Origin: Leptospira sp.
Lineage (GTDB): Bacteria > Spirochaetota > Leptospiria > Leptospirales > Leptospiraceae
Direction: 5' to 3'
Length of the DNA: 22,579 nt
Assembly: GCA_016742255.1 (NCBI GenBank)
Contig: JACVCB010000040.1
Location: 1 to 22,579, forward strand
The position numbers were made by a program, and so were the translations under genes. This document shows positions 1 to 6,768 of this stretch, piece by piece (position 1 is the stretch's first letter; each line of letters begins with the position of its first letter). The notes below the pieces were generated by a model, which saw only the letters and a list, made by a program, of their open reading frames with translations, was not told where the DNA came from and ran no database searches.

Positions 1-611
1 ATCAAATTCTTATTTTTAAAGAATTGAATTTGTTTGGGAGATGCGATTAAAAATCCACTCCTTGGCCCTCCATGGTAAAAATCTTGGTTTGCAATTTGTA
101 ATACAACATCCAATACGATATTGTCAGTGATAATATCAATCGTTGAGTTTGTCCGATCGGGAATCACTTCCTTTGGATTTGTGGAAACCTTTCCTTTTTC
201 TTGTACCAATCTTCCATTGATAAAAACTTTAGAAGAAGAATGCAAATGTGAAAAATAAATAACTAAATGTTTTGAAGATTTTTCTTTCTGAATTTTAATT
301 CGTTTTCGATAGGTAGCGTAACCCTTTTCAGAGTATGTTTGATTACCAAAACGTAAAAGTGTCCATGGCCGAAACTCAACAATATGAGGTTTCAACGAGG
401 ATTGGTTTGAATCGAAATCATTCGGGTCAAGTAATTGATTCCAATAAAACTCCCAATGGGACGACAAATTGATTGGGATTGAATTTTCCCAATCGGTTCC
501 TGACAAATCAATATAGGAATCGATCTGATTATTATTTGGCAATTTTTGATAACAGTTCAATTGAAATGATATTGCCAAAATTACAAAAATCCATCTTACA
601 ATCTTTACCAT
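1..611 (-). CDS. Partial sensor lipoprotein, 7TMR-DISM extracellular-domain-like
   Basis: This reading frame stays open from the ATG at 611 to the window edge (about 203 residues), so the C-terminal part is missing. It begins MVKIVRWIFVILAISFQLNC, a lipoprotein signal peptide with a likely lipidated Cys20. The segment after it (DLSGTDWENSIPINL, then WEFYW, a W-x-L-L-R-F-G stretch and GYATYRKRI) has the look of the galactose-binding-like extracellular domain that precedes 7TM-DISM membrane regions in spirochaete receptors. In that family the missing part usually carries seven membrane helices and a kinase, phosphatase or cyclase output; which one applies here cannot be seen. Its ATG overlaps the stop of the upstream response-regulator gene by one base (TAATG), so translation is probably coupled. 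A full-length query would settle the output domain. The family call is by motif style only. Confidence 0.72.
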   Translation of the reverse strand, partial: MVKIVRWIFVILAISFQLNCYQKLPNNNQIDSYIDLSGTDWENSIPINLSSHWEFYWNQLLDPNDFDSNQSSLKPHIVEFRPWTLLRFGNQTYSEKGYATYRKRIKIQKEKSSKHLVIYFSHLHSSSKVFINGRLVQEKGKVSTNPKEVIPDRTNSTIDIITDNIVLDVVLQIANQDFYHGGPRSGFLIASPKQIQFFKNKNL

Positions 612-1270
612 TACAAAATTGAATATTCCTGCACCTTCATGGCCAACTCAGATCGATTATGAACTTGTAATTTTCGATAAATTGATTTTACATAACCTTG
701 AACTGTGTGTTCGCTTAGGCTTAAAAATTTTGAAACAAGAGGTATTGTTTTTCCTTTTACTAATAATTCTAATATTTGTTTTTCACGGTCAGTTAAATAA
801 ACTTTCGGTTTATCGATTGGTTTTCTAAAACTAGAAAAAACTCTTAAGGCAATAGTGGGAGTGATATAAGCACCACCCTCTAACAATACATCGATGATAC
901 TTTGAATTTGCCCAAGTTCGGATTTTAAAAGATAACCCAATGCTCCATTTTTAATCGAATTAAATATCATTTCATCTGAATTCATATTCGTTAGCATAAT
1001 CACTTTAATGTTTTCGTTTTTTTCCGATAGAATCTTTACAACTTCGATCCCATTGATCCCCGGCAACATGATATCTAAAAACAAAATATCAATAATTTTG
1101 TGCCGCGGGTCTCGCAGTAACATCTCCCCTGTTTGCCAAGTAAGAATCTCAGAAACATTATTTATTACGGAAATACGTTCTTTTAATTCACCCAAAAAGT
1201 ATTCGTCATTTTCTAAGATTCCAATTTTGATTTTGTCTTTCTCTTCAGGTAAATCCGATTTAAGCGACAT
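611..1270 (-). CDS. NarL/FixJ-family response regulator
   Basis: This 219-residue protein has a receiver domain (about residues 13-130) followed by a LuxR-type helix-turn-helix (about 157-215). The receiver shows the acidic pocket (E20, D22), the probable phospho-acceptor D66 in FLDIMLPGINGIEV, the switch Thr94 and the conserved Lys116. The output domain carries the usual LTDREKQILELLVKGKT and LSEHTVQGYVKSIYRKL pattern, so it should bind DNA when phosphorylated. The ATG lies inside the last codons of the upstream cyclase gene (11-base overlap), and its stop overlaps the next start. The three genes are therefore one tightly coupled operon. The cognate kinase is not visible in the window; the truncated downstream sensor is a candidate. 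The family assignment is secure and the regulon is unknown. Confidence 0.93.
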   Translation of the reverse strand: MSLKSDLPEEKDKIKIGILENDEYFLGELKERISVINNVSEILTWQTGEMLLRDPRHKIIDILFLDIMLPGINGIEVVKILSEKNENIKVIMLTNMNSDEMIFNSIKNGALGYLLKSELGQIQSIIDVLLEGGAYITPTIALRVFSSFRKPIDKPKVYLTDREKQILELLVKGKTIPLVSKFLSLSEHTVQGYVKSIYRKLQVHNRSELAMKVQEYSIL

Positions 1271-4200
1271 TTTCTGTTGTACCTGCTAATGTTTCGTAAT
1301 ACTTCCAAAAATGTTCATTGGGAGTTCTTTGGTCTTCCGAGAGGGAAAATTCTTTTTTTAACCCAATGACATAAAACATCTCCACCTCCCCTTTATTTTT
1401 GGCATTGACCTTTCCTCTGAATTCGCAATCAAATACATACTTTATCATATCATAAGTTGTTCCACTGACATTAATTTTTCCTGGTGTCCCTGAAGATTCC
1501 ATACGAGAGGCGGTGTTGACAGTATCACCCCAAACATCATATGCAAATTTCTTTTCGCCAATTACTCCAGCAACAAGTGGACCAGAATGGATACCCAAAC
1601 GCAATTCCCAAAATGGAAGCCCTTGGTCTGCCTTGATTTGTTTCATCAAATTCATAAATGCCTGGATTTCCAAGGCAGCTAATACTGAATCAATTGCATG
1701 TGTCTGATTTCGTTTTGGTATTCCACCAGCGCACATATAACTATCTCCAATTGTTTTTAATTTTTCAAGTTTGTATCGTTCTGTGATTTTATCAAACTGG
1801 ACAAAACAAGCATCTAGTTCTCGGATTAGTTCCTGTGGAGACAATACTTCGGCAATTTGAGTAAATCCTTTAAAATCAGTAAACATTACACTTACATTTT
1901 CATATAAGATTGGTTCGGTGGCACCTTTTTCTTTAAGCTCTTGTGCAATATCATTTGGTAAGATATTGAGGAGCAATTTTTCGTTTTTCCTTCGCTCTTC
2001 CTCGGCGATATTTCTGGAAACTTCCAGTTCTTTAAATAATGTCGAACCGTAGATAATCCCTGCTAACTGTTCAGCAAGAATTGACAACTTCGATAAGTCT
2101 TCTACAGATAAATCTAAGGTTCTATCAGAATTTGATAAATCGAGTATACCTACCACTTCACCATTTAAAATCATGGGTATAAAAATAAAAGCTTGGATGT
2201 TACAAATTTCTTGAACCCACTTGTCATCTTCAGAGAGCCAACGTTCAAAATTCCCAATTCGATCAGGTATATAAATTGGTTTTTTTCTTCTAAGAGATAA
2301 TTCATGAGCTCCTTGTCCTCCTTTAACAGGAATCCTCATCTCATATATTCTTTTTTTTTGAAATTCGGTGACATTATCTGGAACTTCCATGTCAACGAAT
2401 CGCAAATATTTTTTTTCTCCATCCGCAACCAATAATGAATAATACATGATGTTAAAATTTTCTTTTACATACTTATGTACCTTTTTCATGATTAAATGGA
2501 TGTCCATTTTTTCATTTAAATCTTTAATCAAACCATTTAAAGAAAGGATATCTCTCTTTTGTTTTTCTGTTTCACGAAGAAGATGTACCCTTTGGATGAC
2601 ACCTGCAACTTGAGCACAAAGTTGTTCGATCGATCTTGCTTCTGACTTTGTTATGTTCAATCGTTCCATAAAATTGGAGAATAATATGAGACCGATCGTT
2701 TCATTATTTAAAACTAAAGGTACGTGCAAAAACGAAGTTGCTCTTGCTTTTTCACTAATTTTTCTATCGATATCAAATTCAAATCGTTTGATTTGAGGTA
2801 TTAACATAATTTTTTTTCGTTTCCAAACTAAGTAGGCGATCCCTCCAGATTCGTTTAAAGGAATTCTTAAATCATTAGCGAAGGCTCTTTGTTCTTCTGT
2901 TGCTTCTATAAATGTTTCTGCATGTACACTTCTGATCTCCTGATTTTTTTCATCCAACAAAAACAACCAAGTAGCTAAAATTCCATATTTTTGGTTCACA
3001 TATTCTGCAATCGCACTGATGATTTTAGGCAATTCAAATTCTGAGTTGATCAAATTTGTGAAGTGGTTAATCGTTTCAATCTCTTTTTTGGATTCTTCCG
3101 ATTGGATGAGAGCCTTGTCTGTTTTCATTTTTTCTTCAGCCAAGGCTTGTATGGTTTGGTCTAACTTCATCGCAGTAGATCTTAAAAACACAAAGGATAC
3201 AAGGTAAAATGCAAGGGCAATAGGTGAAGCTACAAACAGTGCATGGGAAATCGCAATATTTGTTGGAAATACATTCATAAGATTTAATACATAAAACGAC
3301 ATTGAGATAGGAACAAAAAATAAAATCATTAGAGAAACTCGGTTTCCAATCATCGTAGCTTGACCTGATGTAGGAATTGCTTCTAGTTTAATGATAAATA
3401 AAGAAATGAAAAAAGCAGGTATACACTGCAATTCGCCAAATGTGTACAAAGGGATTCCCATTGTCGCCGGCAAATTGAGTAAAATCATAAAATCAGCAGA
3501 TAATAAAATAACAACAATGTAATTTGCCAATGAATTGTGAGTTTCTTTTTTAATCTGTTTCCAATCGATCAAAAAGAGAGTAATTCCCACCAATCCTAAA
3601 ATACCGAATACATTAAGTCCAATTCCACCAGCTGAAATTTTGCCAAAACTATACTCATAAAATCCAGTAAAAAAATAGGGAGTCCAAAGTACGATGGACA
3701 ATACGAACGATCCAACATCTATCCACCTTACAAATTTTGGAGATTTTTTTCCATATAAAGCATAACTAAATCTTAAATGGATACCAGGCGTAAAAACAAA
3801 CAAGGTATAAAAAATTTGTTCGATCCTTCTTGTGGCAATGAATGGAATGTCAAATTTAAGAATCACCATTACAATTGTAAATGCACCCGCTAAGAAAAAT
3901 GAAATAGATGCTAACATATTCAATTTTTTATCAGGATTACTACCTGCTATATAGATCGCTAAACCAAACACCATGACACTAGAAATGAGTGGAACTAAAA
4001 AATATGGCCGCAAGTATGACGTTAGTTGCTCTTTGGGACTAAGGAAAATGGCAATGATGAATGCAATCAAAATAAGAACAGTCGTGATAAATCCAGACAA
4101 AAAGTAGAATAAACCTCTTTGTTTAAACAACAGGTCATTTAAATTCAAAAAATCTGATCGAAAAATTCCATATCCTAAAATCGATAATGGAATAAATGCA

Positions 4201-4871
4201 AAACTACTCATGGGAAAAACTGGATAACCAACTAAACTCAACAAATTGGTGATGAGAAAAAAACTACATATGTGCAGTCCCAAAAACATTAGTTTCTTTG
4301 ATTCAAAATCTTCTTTATTTTTTGCCCAAAAATGAAGTGAGGTAGGAGTGTAAATAAATAGATAATTAAAAACTAAAACGATGCCCCATACTTTGAGAGG
4401 GAGTTCCGCAATTGGATATTTTCCAAAGGTATATAAAAAATACCCATCACTAAAATCATAATGAGTTAATAGTCCGTAATACGCGAAAGCAAAGGTTAAC
4501 ATTGATACGATACCGGATAGGATCAAATAACGATAATGTTGGTTGGTAAGATAATATGTTAAAAATGAAGCTGCAGGTGATAAGAAGACAACTCCAAAGT
4601 ATCCCAAACGATTCCAATACAATAATGTAGGTTGGTCTTGGACTAAAGAACGTATACAGAGCACTAACCCAAGAGAAGCAAACGAAAAAGAAAAACAAAT
4701 AAAACTAATTAAGAGTTTTCGGTTGTCGGAACGTTTGATCGCAATTAGTCCAAGAGAAGTAAGTGTTAATCCAACAAACATCGTAAAAAAATTGGGAACT
4801 GCCCACGGAAGTTTATGCCAAAAGTATTCAATCGTAGAGGGATGATTCGATAGTTCAGGTAGGGGGATCAT
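1260..4871 (-). CDS. Polytopic adenylate cyclase (class III) with two GAF domains
   Basis: The protein has about 1203 residues counted from the ATG at 4871. I prefer that start because GAGG lies five bases upstream; the frame stays open to a TTG at 4946, which would add 25 basic residues. Residues about 23-565 contain some sixteen hydrophobic segments; the first seven resemble the N-terminal 7TM region of some histidine kinases. A short coiled coil leads into GAF1 (about 615-760) and GAF2 (about 790-943), a second linker helix, and a class III cyclase domain (about 987-1170). Both metal-binding aspartates are present (D999 in FTDFKGFT, D1043 in IGDSYM), as are the transition-state residues N1119 and R1123. 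The K1039/D1112 pair is the adenine-selecting combination, so the predicted product is cAMP. It probably converts a membrane or GAF-ligand signal to cAMP. It is the first gene of the operon with the response regulator. Confidence 0.92.
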   Translation of the reverse strand: MIPLPELSNHPSTIEYFWHKLPWAVPNFFTMFVGLTLTSLGLIAIKRSDNRKLLISFICFSFSFASLGLVLCIRSLVQDQPTLLYWNRLGYFGVVFLSPAASFLTYYLTNQHYRYLILSGIVSMLTFAFAYYGLLTHYDFSDGYFLYTFGKYPIAELPLKVWGIVLVFNYLFIYTPTSLHFWAKNKEDFESKKLMFLGLHICSFFLITNLLSLVGYPVFPMSSFAFIPLSILGYGIFRSDFLNLNDLLFKQRGLFYFLSGFITTVLILIAFIIAIFLSPKEQLTSYLRPYFLVPLISSVMVFGLAIYIAGSNPDKKLNMLASISFFLAGAFTIVMVILKFDIPFIATRRIEQIFYTLFVFTPGIHLRFSYALYGKKSPKFVRWIDVGSFVLSIVLWTPYFFTGFYEYSFGKISAGGIGLNVFGILGLVGITLFLIDWKQIKKETHNSLANYIVVILLSADFMILLNLPATMGIPLYTFGELQCIPAFFISLFIIKLEAIPTSGQATMIGNRVSLMILFFVPISMSFYVLNLMNVFPTNIAISHALFVASPIALAFYLVSFVFLRSTAMKLDQTIQALAEEKMKTDKALIQSEESKKEIETINHFTNLINSEFELPKIISAIAEYVNQKYGILATWLFLLDEKNQEIRSVHAETFIEATEEQRAFANDLRIPLNESGGIAYLVWKRKKIMLIPQIKRFEFDIDRKISEKARATSFLHVPLVLNNETIGLILFSNFMERLNITKSEARSIEQLCAQVAGVIQRVHLLRETEKQKRDILSLNGLIKDLNEKMDIHLIMKKVHKYVKENFNIMYYSLLVADGEKKYLRFVDMEVPDNVTEFQKKRIYEMRIPVKGGQGAHELSLRRKKPIYIPDRIGNFERWLSEDDKWVQEICNIQAFIFIPMILNGEVVGILDLSNSDRTLDLSVEDLSKLSILAEQLAGIIYGSTLFKELEVSRNIAEEERRKNEKLLLNILPNDIAQELKEKGATEPILYENVSVMFTDFKGFTQIAEVLSPQELIRELDACFVQFDKITERYKLEKLKTIGDSYMCAGGIPKRNQTHAIDSVLAALEIQAFMNLMKQIKADQGLPFWELRLGIHSGPLVAGVIGEKKFAYDVWGDTVNTASRMESSGTPGKINVSGTTYDMIKYVFDCEFRGKVNAKNKGEVEMFYVIGLKKEFSLSEDQRTPNEHFWKYYETLAGTTENVA

Positions 4872-4985
4872 GAAAGCCTCAATTGGTTTTAACAGTTTTG
4901 CCCGCAAAACAAATGATTTTGCGAAGAATCTGTCAGAGCCTTTCAAAAATCCTACCTTTGGAAATTAATATTTTATTGAATGATC

Positions 4986-5006
4986 CCCCCTATTTAGGGG
5001 GTTTTT
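4986..5006 (+). terminator. Terminator-like hairpin in a divergent gap
   Basis: CCCCCTA, a two-base loop and TAGGGGG (4986-5001) form a perfect 7-bp stem, followed directly by TTTTT on the plus strand. The position is odd: it sits between two divergent genes (cyclase start at 4871, protease start at 5068), where no plus-strand gene needs terminating. It could be a leader attenuator for the protease gene, the end of a short unannotated RNA, or a boundary element. The hairpin is seen; the role is not known. Confidence 0.55.
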
Positions 5007-5067
5007 ATTCAGTGGATGATTAGAAACTGCTTTTCTAAAATTTACCATTCTTTAACGTTTTGTTTCC

Positions 5068-6597
5068 ATGAGAACAATACGACTTACTTGGTTCCTACTT
5101 ATATTATTACTCCTTTCGCATGCAGACACTATGCCTAAATCGAGTGGTAATCTATATACAGAAAAGGAAGATGATTTGGGACTCGAATCACAAGAAAAAA
5201 CCATTCAAGTCTTAGGTGAGTCCAAAACCATTCGTGTCCTTTACAAACCAGAAGGAAAAAAGAGCCAATTTGCTACCCTAATTCTCGAAACATCTGCAGC
5301 TTATATTCCAAAATTAGCTGAGTATCTACAAGCAGCCCCAAGAGCAAAAGTCTTAACAATCAAAGATATAAAGGACAGTTCAACAGCAAGAAACGAAGGA
5401 TCAATCGCTTATGTTCCATTTGCGTTCCCTGATCCTGAACTTCCCATACCAGCACCCCTCCTCTATCATGAAATTGGGCATTGGTGGTTTGGACAAGAAC
5501 CTAGATGGGTAGCCGAAGGTGTGAGTAGTTTTTTACCAGTTGCAATGGAAAAAAGTGGATACCATTCGATTGGAATATTAGAAATTCATAAAGTGAATTC
5601 TTGGTGGGGTTTCAGACAACCTTTACCAAAAATTGATTTCCCCCTGAATGACACTTCGTACCCAGATTCAATCGTTGCAAAAGATTTCCCAATTTATTAT
5701 GAAAAAACTTTTAAAATTCAATACATGATTTATTTGGAATTAGGTGGAGATAAGTATCGGAAATTCTTAATGTCTCTAATGGATCCCACTCATAAATCTT
5801 GGCATGATTATTTCATCGCTCCCTCGAAAATCATATCTGAAGAAAAAACAAAAGGGGTCATCTCACTCTTACGAAAACAAAAAGAGATGGATTGGAACCA
5901 ATTTTTGTCAGGATGGGTACAACGTAAAGGTTACCAAACGAAAACTAAGGCACTACTGCAAGACCAAGATGGAGATTCTATTGTTGACTATGAAGAAATT
6001 GTAAATCAAACCAAGACAACTGATTGGGATAGTGATAAAGATGGATTGGGTGATTTTGCTGAGTACTGTTTGGGTACAAATCCAAATGAAAAAAACGAGT
6101 CAGCAGATTTTCAAAATCGAATTAAAAATTACGGAATCATTTTCGATGGAATGGATGACGATTGGGCTTTTTTAGACGTTGTCACTCTCATACAACCAAA
6201 ACTTCCCGGCCAAAAAATTCCAATTGTGGAATTTCGTTATTTTATAAAAGATAATTTATTATATGGAATGATTCGCTCAGACAAACCATACACCGAATAC
6301 ATTTCAAAAGAAAAAGATCTTTATTTCTTCTTGGCCGACAATTCCAAAAACAAAGAACGAGTTGGATTTGGATTCAAAATGCATCCGAACGATGTGTACG
6401 GTTGGGAATACGAAAGAAAACAAGGAAGGAAACGGTATGTGTGGGGAAAAGTCGGTTTTGTCTTTGAATTTCAAATTGATGTCAGTGACCATCCCGATCG
6501 AGAATTGGTGCTTTTACCACTCATCAATGGTGTGAGTGGAGCTTCCCGCGGCCATTGGGACTATGGCAAACCGATTGTAATTCCCCTTAGGCAATAA
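5068..6597 (+). CDS. Exported gluzincin-like metalloprotease with calcium-loop repeats
   Basis: The 509-residue protein starts with a signal peptide (about residues 1-20, hydrophobic core WFLLILLLLSHA), so it is exported. A zinc-peptidase motif HEIGH is at 134-138, with a candidate third ligand Glu150 in WVAEGVSSF. The spacing (eleven residues between His138 and the Glu) is shorter than the eighteen of classical M1 aminopeptidases and fits the looser MA-clan 'peptidase MA-like' proteins. Residues 299-310 (DQDGDSIVDYEE) and 319-332 (DWDSDKDGLGDFAE) are Asp-rich calcium loops like thrombospondin type 3 repeats. The C-terminal region from FDGMDDDW (about 359) looks like a beta-rich carbohydrate-binding-type domain, which is a weak call. 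The ribosome site is poor (GTTTTGTTTCC before ATG). Substrate is unknown, and proteolysis is inferred from the zinc motif alone. Confidence 0.82.
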   Translation: MRTIRLTWFLLILLLLSHADTMPKSSGNLYTEKEDDLGLESQEKTIQVLGESKTIRVLYKPEGKKSQFATLILETSAAYIPKLAEYLQAAPRAKVLTIKDIKDSSTARNEGSIAYVPFAFPDPELPIPAPLLYHEIGHWWFGQEPRWVAEGVSSFLPVAMEKSGYHSIGILEIHKVNSWWGFRQPLPKIDFPLNDTSYPDSIVAKDFPIYYEKTFKIQYMIYLELGGDKYRKFLMSLMDPTHKSWHDYFIAPSKIISEEKTKGVISLLRKQKEMDWNQFLSGWVQRKGYQTKTKALLQDQDGDSIVDYEEIVNQTKTTDWDSDKDGLGDFAEYCLGTNPNEKNESADFQNRIKNYGIIFDGMDDDWAFLDVVTLIQPKLPGQKIPIVEFRYFIKDNLLYGMIRSDKPYTEYISKEKDLYFFLADNSKNKERVGFGFKMHPNDVYGWEYERKQGRKRYVWGKVGFVFEFQIDVSDHPDRELVLLPLINGVSGASRGHWDYGKPIVIPLRQ

Positions 6598-6658
6598 GGT
6601 TCCGCGGTTGGAATTGAAAAACGATCGCGATTCTCCAGAATCATATGGAATTTAGTGT

Positions 6659-6688
6659 TTGACACAATTGACTTGTTTTATTTATAAC
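6659..6688 (+). promoter_or_regulatory. Sigma70-type promoter of the AlkB fusion gene
   Basis: TTGACA (6659-6664) matches the -35 consensus, and TATAAC (6683-6688) matches five of six bases of the -10 at an 18-base spacing. Transcription would start near 6695, about 75 bases before the ATG at 6769. It is among the clearest promoters in the window and points to a gene that can be strongly expressed unless repressed. Confidence 0.7.
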
Positions 6689-6722
6689 GAACGTGCGATA
6701 TAAAATGTGGTCTACCTTCATT

Positions 6723-6736
6723 TGCCAAAATTGGCA
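6723..6736 (+). promoter_or_regulatory. Palindrome, candidate operator before the AlkB fusion
   Basis: TGCCAA-AA-TTGGCA has perfect 6-bp arms and lies between the predicted transcription start and the ribosome-binding site, a typical place for a repressor site. The half-site TGCCAA also occurs in the tetR-icd gap (9730-9735) and, inverted, across the tetR start codon. As RNA it would form a small hairpin followed by TTTT, so a weak attenuator is an alternative. Binding by the TetR protein is inferred only. Confidence 0.4.
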
Positions 6737-6768
6737 TTTTGATCTCACCACAGAGAAAGGAGTTGCTT

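Noticed and set aside
619..828. Plus-strand open frame of 69 codons
   Set aside because: It is antisense to the LuxR-type output domain of the response regulator, which has clear motifs on the other strand.
1008..1289. Plus-strand open frame of 93 codons
   Set aside because: It lies antisense to the response regulator and the cyclase end, has no ribosome site and no protein-like motif.
4456..4698. Second minus-strand frame with hydrophobic content
   Set aside because: It overlaps the membrane part of the cyclase in another frame; hydrophobicity comes from T-rich codons read out of frame.
6720..6740. LexA-type box near the hydroxylase promoter
   Set aside because: The symmetry is TGCCAA-N2-TTGGCA; it does not fit the TTTG-N5-CAAA spacing I would expect for a Leptospira LexA site.
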